From: an uncultured Arachnia sp. | GTDB lineage: Bacteria; Actinomycetota; Actinomycetes; Propionibacteriales; Propionibacteriaceae | NCBI GenBank assembly: GCA_947493705.1 | Contig: CANLSH010000004.1 | Location: 1 to 64,000 of the forward strand | DNA length: 64,000 nucleotides | Reading direction: 5' to 3' | Shown: piece by piece, positions 9,842 to 17,230 of the stretch | How the letters are laid out: each line of letters starts with the position of its first letter | Position numbering within the stretch: the stretch's first letter is position 1 | Notes under the pieces: model-generated | Databases searched by the model: none | What the model saw: the letters and a program-made list of their open reading frames with translations, nothing else | What the model was told of the DNA's origin: nothing | Translations under genes and position numbers: made by a program

Positions 9842-10321
9842 ATGACTGCGCGCTTGAGCCAAGGATCCACTGCACCGGACTTCACGCTCCCCGATTCGGA
9901 CGGGCAGGACGTCTCGCTGACGGATTACGCCGGGGCCTCGGTGATCCTCTATTTCTACCCCGCAGCAATGACGCCGGGCTGCACGACGCAGGCAGTTGAT
10001 TTCACGGCCGCGAATGAGCACTTCACCGATGCTGGCTACAACGTGCTGGGTGCCTCACCCGATCCGGTGGACCGCCTCGCACGGTTCAAGGAGAAATCAG
10101 ATCTCACCGTCCCCCTGCTCTCGGATGAGGAGAAATCCGTGATGAACTCCTACGGCGCCTACGGCATGAAGAAACTCTATGGCAAGGAGATTGAGGGTGT
10201 TCTGCGCTCCACCTTCGTCATCGACGTCGACGATTCGGGCGTCGGCACCGTGCGCGTTGCGCAGTACAACGTCAAAGCCACCGGTCACGTCGCGAAGTTG
10301 CGCCGTGAGCTCGGAGTCTGA
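9842..10321 (+). CDS. bcp: Thiol peroxidase, Bcp/PrxQ-type peroxiredoxin
   Basis: Reduces hydroperoxides in the cytoplasm using thioredoxin-type reductants (family knowledge). 159 residues. The peroxidatic cysteine is Cys45 in AMTPGCTTQA, with FYP and TPGCTT typical of Bcp. The resolving cysteine that many Bcp proteins carry five residues later is replaced by Val (TTQAVDF), and no other Cys is present, so this should act as a 1-Cys enzyme. The probable -10 box places the transcript start at the ATG. Confidence 0.93.
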   Translation: MTARLSQGSTAPDFTLPDSDGQDVSLTDYAGASVILYFYPAAMTPGCTTQAVDFTAANEHFTDAGYNVLGASPDPVDRLARFKEKSDLTVPLLSDEEKSVMNSYGAYGMKKLYGKEIEGVLRSTFVIDVDDSGVGTVRVAQYNVKATGHVAKLRRELGV

Positions 10322-10340
10322 CGCGGCCCCACACAGGCCG

Positions 10341-10997
10341 GTGCGCTACACCACCATCGATGCCCACATCGGCCGGGGCACGGACGTTGAACTGGAGATC
10401 AAACGCTCACGCTTCCTGACGCGTTTGCGCCGCGTGACCTCGGAGGCCGATGTGCGCGACATCATCGATGGTCGCCGTCGCACACACTTTGACGCCAGCC
10501 ACCATTGCAGCGCCTTCATCCTGGGTGCGGATGGCCGCACCACCCGTTCCTCGGACGACGGCGAACCCGCCGGAACCGCTGGTGCCCCCATGCTCAATGT
10601 CCTGCAGCAGAGTGGGCTGAGTGACGTCATGGCAGTTGTCAGCCGCTACTTCGGTGGCACCAAGCTGGGCGCGGGCGGACTCGTTCGTGCGTACTCCGAA
10701 GCCGTGGCGCAGGCCGTGGCAGCGGCAGGCACCCGCCATGTGATGCTCTCAGCGCTGCTGCGCGTCGATGTCCCCATGGCAGATGCCGGCTCCATGGAAG
10801 CACAGCTGCGCAGCCTCACCCTTTCCGGCGGCGCACCGGTGGTGATGGAGGGCGTCGAGTGGACCCACGAAGCCAGGTTCAGTATCGCGGTGCCCGACGG
10901 CGCCCAGGAGGAGCTGGCCACTTCACTGGCAGCGCTGTCGGGCGGCACACTGCACCCCATCAGCACGGGCCGGCGGTGGGCCGACGCCACCCGTTGA
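10341..10997 (+). CDS. IMPACT/YigZ family protein
   Basis: A protein of about 218 residues with the family signatures KRSRFL, HHCSAFILG, SSDDGEPAGTAGAPML and YFGGTKLGAGGLVRAYSEA, plus a C-terminal ferredoxin-like domain. Bacterial YigZ is linked to translation and nucleic-acid binding, but its activity is not settled. I chose GTG 10341 (VRYTTIDAH), which gives the usual distance to KRSRFL. GTG 10305 is an in-frame alternative that would overlap bcp by 17 nt. It is co-directional with bcp and may be co-transcribed. Confidence 0.88.
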   Translation: MRYTTIDAHIGRGTDVELEIKRSRFLTRLRRVTSEADVRDIIDGRRRTHFDASHHCSAFILGADGRTTRSSDDGEPAGTAGAPMLNVLQQSGLSDVMAVVSRYFGGTKLGAGGLVRAYSEAVAQAVAAAGTRHVMLSALLRVDVPMADAGSMEAQLRSLTLSGGAPVVMEGVEWTHEARFSIAVPDGAQEELATSLAALSGGTLHPISTGRRWADATR

Positions 10998-11009
10998 ACG
11001 GATACGGGC

Positions 11010-12281
11010 TCAGACCTCTTCCGTCTCCTCGGTCTCACTCGGAGAGTCCTCGATGCGGCTCGGCGAGTACAGTTCCGCGAGTCGATCCTGCTCGATCCAC
11101 TGCGGCGTGACGGATCCGATGTCCTTGGGAAGTTTCGCTGACTTGCGTACAGGCGCCAACGTACGAGGGGAACCGGCAAGGGCGGACCCACCGTCGTTCA
11201 GACCCGGGAAGGGATCGCGCCCCACCCAGTACTTGTAACCCGCATTGGCGGCGGCGAGGATCGGCACGGTCAGCAGCGCGCCCGTCAGTCCCAGCAGGTA
11301 GGTGCCCGTCGTGACACCCAGCAACACCACGAGCGGATGCAGATTCACAGCCTTGCCCATGAGCAGCGGCTGCAACACATTGCTCTCCAACTGTTGCACG
11401 GCGATGACGACACCGATCATGATCAGCGCCGTGATGGGGCTGCCGAAAAGCAGGGCGACCAGCGCAAACATCGCGCCCGAGAGGAATGCGCCGAAAAGTG
11501 GGATGAAACACAGCAGGAACGTGATGACGATCATGGGGACCACGAATGGCAGTTGCAGGGCGAAGGCACCAATGCCGATTCCGATGGCATCCGCCGCGGA
11601 CACGATCACCTGGGTGCGCGCCCAGCTACCCAGTGTCACCCAAGCGCGACGAATGGTTTCGCGCACCTTCGTACGGGCGGGTTCGTTGAACCCCATCAGC
11701 ATGAAGGACGAGATGCGGTCCCCTTCCGCCAGCAGGAACAGCGCAACAATGAGAGCGAGGAAGGCGCCTACCAGTAGGGTCCCCGCGCTGCTCGTCGCAT
11801 TGAGGGCTCCCGACGACAGTGATGCCGTGTTGTCCGCGAGCCAATCGCGCCCCTGGGCAAAGAGATCCTGCAACTGGGACTCATCAATTCCCAACGGACC
11901 TGTGGCCAACCACTCCTCAGCCCTGTCAAGCACTGTTTGCAGGCTCTGGCGCACGTCCTCCACGCCCTGGGCGATGGATCGACCGGCGAAATAGATGGTG
12001 CCACCAATGATGGCGATGAGACCAACCACCGTGACGGCGGCTGCCGCATGGCGCGGGAAGCGCAGTTTCCGATTCAGAAGAAGCTGCGCTGGCATCAGCA
12101 GCGCTGCGAGAAGGAGGCCCACGACGATGGGGATCAGGATCTGGGACACCATCCCCCCCACCTGGATCAGCACCCATCCGGCTGCGTACACCAGAATGAG
12201 CACCAAGGCGATGGCTGCCAGGACCCGGAACGGTCGGGGCAATGGAAGCATCGGGTTGTTCCGAAGACGAGAAGATGACAT
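11010..12281 (-). CDS. AI-2E/PerM family transporter
   Basis: A 423-residue polytopic membrane protein. Two N-terminal hydrophobic hairpins, a soluble mid-segment (about residues 110-170) and a block of further helices ending with the GVTTGTYLLGLTGALLTVPI-type segment match the AI-2E (PerM) family of exporters. The substrate is unknown. The start is ATG 12281 (MSSSRLRNN) with AGGAG 10 nt upstream; the longer upstream frame is not coding-like. It converges with the YigZ gene and diverges from the GT2 operon. The C-terminal 80 residues are cytosolic. Confidence 0.85.
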   Translation of the reverse strand: MSSSRLRNNPMLPLPRPFRVLAAIALVLILVYAAGWVLIQVGGMVSQILIPIVVGLLLAALLMPAQLLLNRKLRFPRHAAAAVTVVGLIAIIGGTIYFAGRSIAQGVEDVRQSLQTVLDRAEEWLATGPLGIDESQLQDLFAQGRDWLADNTASLSSGALNATSSAGTLLVGAFLALIVALFLLAEGDRISSFMLMGFNEPARTKVRETIRRAWVTLGSWARTQVIVSAADAIGIGIGAFALQLPFVVPMIVITFLLCFIPLFGAFLSGAMFALVALLFGSPITALIMIGVVIAVQQLESNVLQPLLMGKAVNLHPLVVLLGVTTGTYLLGLTGALLTVPILAAANAGYKYWVGRDPFPGLNDGGSALAGSPRTLAPVRKSAKLPKDIGSVTPQWIEQDRLAELYSPSRIEDSPSETEETEEV

Positions 12282-12464
12282 GCGTCGATGACTCCTGACA
12301 GTGGGATGACCAGCCCATTGTGCCCGGTCCGAGGTCCTCACCCACCAGAGGAGACACCGGGCTGACCTGAGCCGCCGTCCACGAGTGCTGTCGGGTGTCG
12401 CAGTTTGCGCACAAGGGGGCCCTTCCGGCTTTTTCTCAAAACTCCTCTTGGTGATTATGTGCAC

Positions 12465-12641
12465 TATTTAATTAACACCAGTGGATATATAAGATGACCT
12501 GCGGGAAATGCCAGTCCCCCAAAGTTGACGACGGGACATATTTGGCGCAACATGGGCCGTGAACCACGTCAAAGGCTGCCGATCGGGTGGCCTTTTGGGC
12601 ATGCCTGACGACCTCGGCGTTCATCAACGTTTGGAGACTTC
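12465..12641 (+). promoter_or_regulatory. Structured 5' leader of the glucan-synthase operon
   Basis: An unusually AT-rich patch (12467-12495, with TTAATTAA and TATATAA) is followed by several potential hairpins. The last is a terminator-like stem at 12571-12595 (AAAGGCTGCC, GATCG loop, GGTGGCCTTT) ending 46 nt before the GT2 start. This could be an attenuator or riboswitch expression platform. I compared it with the c-di-GMP-I riboswitch consensus from memory and saw no match. Bases 12282-12464 show no gene. Confidence 0.4.
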
Positions 12642-14426
12642 GTGTCGACAAGGAAACCCCGTTCCCACCAACGCAACACAACGCCCACCAACCTCTCCGA
12701 CCTCAACATTGACAGCGAGCTGGCTGAATCCGGCCCGGTGGAGGAACGCCGAGAGGCGACGCGGAACCGTTATTCACCGGCGGTCCTCGCACTGACAATT
12801 CTCGCCACCATCGGCGTTGTCGCCTACACTGCCTTCCTCCTGCAGATGGACAATCGCGGCGACCTGCTGCCGTGGCTACTCGTGCTGGGGGCCGAACTCA
12901 TCCTGGTGTTCCTCGGCCTCATGAGCATGTGGACGATGCTGGCCGGCTACAACAAGCCGCCGTCCTATGCGTTCCACGAGGCGCAGCGGCAGCTGTACCG
13001 CCCGCGGCTGAACGACGAACTCGGCATCACTGAGGACGCGACCGCCTGGCCGCTGTTTCTCAACGGTGGCCAGATCGACGTCGACGTGTTCATCACCGTC
13101 TTCGGTGAGGATCTGGACGTCATCCGCAGGACCGTGACCGCGGCACTCGGCATCAAGGGACGCCACAAGACCTACGTCCTCGACGACGGCGACTCCGACG
13201 ACGTCCGTGACCTCGCCGCCGAGCTGGGCGCCGGTTACATCCGCCGTCTCGGCAGCAGTGGCGCCAAGGCTGGCAACGTCAATCACGCGCTCGCGATCAC
13301 GCGCGGCGAGTTCTTCCTCATCCTCGACGCCGACTTCGTGGTGAAGCCCGAGATGCTGGAGGAGACACTGCCCGCGATGGCCGACGGAACCGTCGCCTTC
13401 GTGCAGACCCCACAGGTATATGGCAACCTCCACACAACGATTGCCCGCGGTGCGGCGTACATGCAGTCCATGTTCTACCGCTACATCCAGCCGGGCCGCA
13501 ACGAGTTCAACGCGGCGTTCTGCGTTGGCACCAATGTGGTGTTCCGGCGCAAGGCGGTCAAGGAGATCGGCGGCATCTACACGGGCTCGAAGTCCGAGGA
13601 CGTCTGGACCTCACTCCTGTTGCACGAGCGCGGCTGGAAGTCGCTGTTCATTCCCCAGGCCCTGGCCGTCGGTGAGGCCCCCGACACCATCGAGGCCTAC
13701 AGCAAACAGCAATTGCGCTGGGCAACGGGCGGCTTCGAGATCCTCCTGACCCACAATCCGTTGTCCCTGCGACGACGATTGACGCTCGATCAGCGGCTCA
13801 TGTACCTCGTGACCGCCACGCACTACTTGAGCGGCATCGCCACAGGTGTCCTGCTGTTCGTTCCCGCACTGGAGATTTTCTTCGATCTTCGACCCATTTC
13901 CATCGCCGTCGGCCCGCTCGAATGGGCGCTCTACTATTCGGGCTTCTATGTCCTGCAGATTCTACTGTCCGCTCTCATCATGGGAACATTCCGGCCGGCG
14001 GTATTGCTGCTCTCTGCGGCTTCTTTCCCGATCTACATCAAAGCCTTCCGCAACGCGCTGTTCGGAATCGACGTCAAGTGGTCGGTAACGGGCTCGACGG
14101 GCGGACGGACATCGTCCTTCAACTTCATCATGCCGCAGGTATTCACCTTCATCTTCCTGCTCATCACCTCGGCCGTGGGCATCCAGCGTGACCTGTTGAT
14201 GTCCACCCTGAACGTCGCCACATTCTGGTGCGTGGTCAACACCATCGTGCTGGGTCTGTTCGTGCTGACCGCTTGGCGCGAGGATCGTCAGCGCGCCCGA
14301 CCGGCGGCCACCCGCGCAGTCAGCGACCCGTTGACCGACCATGAACCCACTTCGCAACCCACCCACATTCTCAACCGCGACGTTCTCGTCGCTACCGAAG
14401 CTCTCACCAAGGAGGCCGCCTCATGA
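12642..14426 (+). CDS. Processive membrane glycosyltransferase family 2 (cellulose/curdlan synthase-like)
   Basis: A 594-residue inverting polysaccharide synthase. Two N-terminal transmembrane helices (about residues 50-70 and 80-105) precede a cytosolic GT-A domain with the synthase motifs in order: DDG (about 181), DAD (about 228), SED in place of TED (about 317) and QQLRW (about 357). At least four more helices form the translocation channel. No PilZ-type RxxxR domain follows, so c-di-GMP control, if any, is not in this chain. GTG start with GGAG 5 nt upstream. It is the first gene of an operon with an HlyD-like protein and a GH81 beta-1,3-glucanase, which suggests a beta-1,3-glucan product (inference). 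Confidence 0.9.
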   Translation: MSTRKPRSHQRNTTPTNLSDLNIDSELAESGPVEERREATRNRYSPAVLALTILATIGVVAYTAFLLQMDNRGDLLPWLLVLGAELILVFLGLMSMWTMLAGYNKPPSYAFHEAQRQLYRPRLNDELGITEDATAWPLFLNGGQIDVDVFITVFGEDLDVIRRTVTAALGIKGRHKTYVLDDGDSDDVRDLAAELGAGYIRRLGSSGAKAGNVNHALAITRGEFFLILDADFVVKPEMLEETLPAMADGTVAFVQTPQVYGNLHTTIARGAAYMQSMFYRYIQPGRNEFNAAFCVGTNVVFRRKAVKEIGGIYTGSKSEDVWTSLLLHERGWKSLFIPQALAVGEAPDTIEAYSKQQLRWATGGFEILLTHNPLSLRRRLTLDQRLMYLVTATHYLSGIATGVLLFVPALEIFFDLRPISIAVGPLEWALYYSGFYVLQILLSALIMGTFRPAVLLLSAASFPIYIKAFRNALFGIDVKWSVTGSTGGRTSSFNFIMPQVFTFIFLLITSAVGIQRDLLMSTLNVATFWCVVNTIVLGLFVLTAWREDRQRARPAATRAVSDPLTDHEPTSQPTHILNRDVLVATEALTKEAAS

Positions 14427-15157
14427 CCTGGCTGACCCGTCTCAAGATGTTCGGCGGCATTCTTGCCGTCCTCGCAGTTACCTTCGCGCTCACCCTGTTG
14501 TTCAACCAGCGGATGACGCAGGCGAACAGCCTGTCCGCGACCGTCGCAGCCCCCACGTTCGACATCGGCTCCGGATACGGCGGCATCGTCAATGAACAGT
14601 TTGCCGAGAACGGGGATCAGGTGAGCGCAGGGGACGTGCTGTTTGTCGTGAGTTCCAGTTCACTGCAGCAGGCCGTCAGCCAGGGAGCTGCGCCCAGCTC
14701 GACGGTTGCCTACAACCTCGATCTGGACACTGGCTCGGTCACCTACACTGCCGTCAGTGATGGCTATCTCGTCGACGTGGCCGCCACCCTTGGGTCCTAC
14801 GTGCCGGACGGCGCGGTGCTCGCCCGGGTGGTCAGCCAGGAGCGCGTGGTCGAGGGCCACTACAAGCTGAGTCCAATCGACTACGGTCGCGTACAGACCG
14901 GGGCCGCGGCCACGATCGTCCTTCCGAACATGCAGAAGCTGAACGCCACCGTCGACAGCGTCCAGGTGGAGACCGAGGATGGGAACGCGATGGCCGTGAT
15001 CCGGTTGACGAGCGACGCCCTCGAGGACCCTGCGTTGTCCTCGCTCACCCGCGACGGCACCCCGGTCACCGCCCAGGTGCAGCTGCATGATGACGGCATC
15101 CTTGCCGGACCGACCACCTCGGCACTCGCGTTCCTGACAAAGATTGGGCTCCGCTGA
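14423..15157 (+). CDS. HlyD-like membrane-anchored barrel-sandwich protein
   Basis: A 244-residue protein with one N-terminal membrane helix (about residues 10-28) and an extracytoplasmic part. That part carries two short biotinyl-lipoyl-like half motifs (GIVNEQFAENGDQVSAGDVLF and SDGYLVDVAATLGSYVPDGAVL) and a beta-rich C-terminus, as in HlyD/Alg44-type adaptors. Unlike Alg44 it lacks a PilZ domain. Its start overlaps the GT2 stop by 4 nt, and its stop overlaps the next start. It probably assists export of the polymer made by the GT2 synthase. Confidence 0.75.
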   Translation: MTWLTRLKMFGGILAVLAVTFALTLLFNQRMTQANSLSATVAAPTFDIGSGYGGIVNEQFAENGDQVSAGDVLFVVSSSSLQQAVSQGAAPSSTVAYNLDLDTGSVTYTAVSDGYLVDVAATLGSYVPDGAVLARVVSQERVVEGHYKLSPIDYGRVQTGAAATIVLPNMQKLNATVDSVQVETEDGNAMAVIRLTSDALEDPALSSLTRDGTPVTAQVQLHDDGILAGPTTSALAFLTKIGLR

Positions 15158-17166
15158 TGTGGCGCGCACGGATCATGGTGGCCGGCATCGCGGCCGCTCT
15201 GGTGCTCACGGGCTGCACCGGACCCGGCACAGACGACAAGTCCGCCGAGGGCAGCGACTCGGTCCCCGAACAGCGTGCCACGTGGCAACCTGATGGGCTG
15301 TCAGCGTCGATCGAGCAACTCGGAACCGTGTCGAGCAAGGACCTCAACCCCGTCCGGCTGGCCGACGGGCTCATCCCGCCGACGAACAGATGGTTCTCCG
15401 GTCTGGTGTTCGGCGACGACCCACAGCCTGTGTATCCGCTGCCACTCTCCTTCGCCCTTACTGACGATGGGCTGACCTTCGGGCTGCCCGACGTGACGAC
15501 GACCGAGAAGACCATCATGGGCACCAACGCGCCAGTGGTTCAGGTCTCTCTGGCCGAAAGCCCCACCTGGCAGGTTGTGGCGTATGACGACCTGTCCGTC
15601 ACGGTGGAGGCATCGGTCGACGGGTCCCCGCTGGGCCGAGTCACCGTCGTGCAGGGTTCGCCGTACCTGACCTACACCGCCGTCGGCGATCAGGAGTTGA
15701 GCACACAGCTTCCATTCGAGGCGAGCGGAGACTTTGCGAAGCTGACATCCGGTGGAGACGAATACGTGGCCGTCTCCGACGCCGGAACCGTCGATGGGGC
15801 GCAGGTGAGATTGCCTGCCGGTGCCTCCGTGACATGGGGGGCGGTACCCGAGGGCGGCGACCCCGCCGCGATCGCCGAGCGTGCGGGACCCGTGACCGCC
15901 ACCGCAGTGACATTCGATGTCGGCGCGGCGGTACGGACCACGTTGCGCTACGAGACCGAACAGCCCACCGTCGTGGTGCGGATGCCACACCAGCGAGACG
16001 ACGCCGCACAGTGCGACCTGGGCACCTTTGTCAGCGCCTACGGCACCCTGCAAGCCTGCGCGCAAGACGAGATCTCGTGGGAGACCGACCCCTACGAGAC
16101 CCGTGGGGAATTGGACCTCTCCGGCATCTCCCAGGAGGACGCGGACGAGCTGCGGGCCGCACTGACGGCCGATGTGGCGGAGGCCAAGGACTACCCGGCG
16201 GACACCTACTTCGGCGGCAAAGCCCTCTACCGCGATACTCAGCTGTACTCGATCGCCCGCCAGTTGGGCGCCGAGGAGGAGGCGACGGCGATCCACGACA
16301 AGGTCCGGGAAACTCTGGTGCGGTGGGGGGACCCCGATGGCTGTCGGGAGGAGGAAGCATTCTGCTTCGGCTACGACGAGGTGAATCGCGGGATCGTGGG
16401 GCAGACGCCGTCCTTCGGGTCGGACGAGTTCAACGATCACCACTTCCATTACGGCTACTTCCTCTACGCCGCCGGTGTGCTGGGCGCCGACGACCCGGAG
16501 CTGGTGGAGGAGATCCGGCCGGTCATGGATCTGCTTGCCGCAGACATCGCCTCGACCCCAGCCAACGAGTACTTCCCCGAGCGGCGGACCTTCGACGCGT
16601 ACGCGTCGCACTCATGGGCCTCGGGCACCTCTCCGTTCGCGGACGGCAACAACCAGGAGTCGTCATCGGAGGCGGTGCTCGCCTGGGCGGGGCTCACACT
16701 GTGGGCGCAGACGTCCGGACAGGCCGAACTCGAGCGCGAAGCCACTTGGATGCACGCACTTGAGGCCCAGACAGCCCGGGCGTACTGGACTGACTTCGAC
16801 GAGTCGGATGCGGTCTATGAGGGCTATGGACACACGGTGCTGCCGCTGAACTTCGGCGGCAAGCGCGACTATGCCACGTGGTTCTCCCCCGAGCCGGCGG
16901 CGTTGTTGGCCATCCTGCTGATCCCCGTGAGCCCTTCGTCGGACCACCTCGCCGGCGACCCCGAACGCATCGAGCGCAATGTCGCCGAAGCGACGAGCAA
17001 CGGTGGATTCAACCAGACCTACGGCGACTACCTGATCATGTACTCCGCCCTGGCTGGGGAGGACGCGAGGCTCGCGGCGCTGGACGAGGCCCGAAATCTC
17101 GACGCCATTGACGATGGAAACACCCGCACCTACCTGTTGGCATGGTTGATGGCACTGGCGGCCTGA
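15157..17166 (+). CDS. GH81 endo-beta-1,3-glucanase lipoprotein
   Basis: A 669-residue secreted enzyme. The N-terminal signal ends in lipobox LTGC, so it should be anchored outside the membrane. The GH81 hallmarks are present: FNDHHFHYGYF near residue 424, carrying the proposed catalytic Asp, and QESSSEAVLAW near residue 499, carrying the catalytic Glu, followed by a Tyr/Gly-rich segment. GH81 enzymes cleave beta-1,3-glucans such as laminarin or curdlan. Coupling by 1-nt overlap to a synthase and adaptor resembles the BcsZ-type hydrolase of cellulose operons, so it may trim or release the operon's own polymer rather than feed on fungal walls. Confidence 0.88.
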   Translation: MWRARIMVAGIAAALVLTGCTGPGTDDKSAEGSDSVPEQRATWQPDGLSASIEQLGTVSSKDLNPVRLADGLIPPTNRWFSGLVFGDDPQPVYPLPLSFALTDDGLTFGLPDVTTTEKTIMGTNAPVVQVSLAESPTWQVVAYDDLSVTVEASVDGSPLGRVTVVQGSPYLTYTAVGDQELSTQLPFEASGDFAKLTSGGDEYVAVSDAGTVDGAQVRLPAGASVTWGAVPEGGDPAAIAERAGPVTATAVTFDVGAAVRTTLRYETEQPTVVVRMPHQRDDAAQCDLGTFVSAYGTLQACAQDEISWETDPYETRGELDLSGISQEDADELRAALTADVAEAKDYPADTYFGGKALYRDTQLYSIARQLGAEEEATAIHDKVRETLVRWGDPDGCREEEAFCFGYDEVNRGIVGQTPSFGSDEFNDHHFHYGYFLYAAGVLGADDPELVEEIRPVMDLLAADIASTPANEYFPERRTFDAYASHSWASGTSPFADGNNQESSSEAVLAWAGLTLWAQTSGQAELEREATWMHALEAQTARAYWTDFDESDAVYEGYGHTVLPLNFGGKRDYATWFSPEPAALLAILLIPVSPSSDHLAGDPERIERNVAEATSNGGFNQTYGDYLIMYSALAGEDARLAALDEARNLDAIDDGNTRTYLLAWLMALAA

Positions 17167-17167
17167 G

Positions 17168-17203
17168 GCCGCTCACAGCGGCTCGTGGTGGTGCCGTCAC
17201 GAG
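17168..17203. terminator. Weak hairpin pair between convergent operons
   Basis: GCCGCT-CAC-AGCGGC (17168-17182) and CTCGTG-N10-CACGAG (17182-17203) lie in the 64-nt gap between the GH81 gene and ppdK, which converge. No T-tract is present, so termination is only suggested. Confidence 0.3.
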
Positions 17204-17230
17204 CGACGCCGCATGGTGTTATTGCGAGGC

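Noticed and set aside
12465..12600. c-di-GMP-I riboswitch before the GT2 gene
   Set aside because: Key consensus segments of that riboswitch, as I remember them, are not present; only an unidentified structured leader can be claimed.
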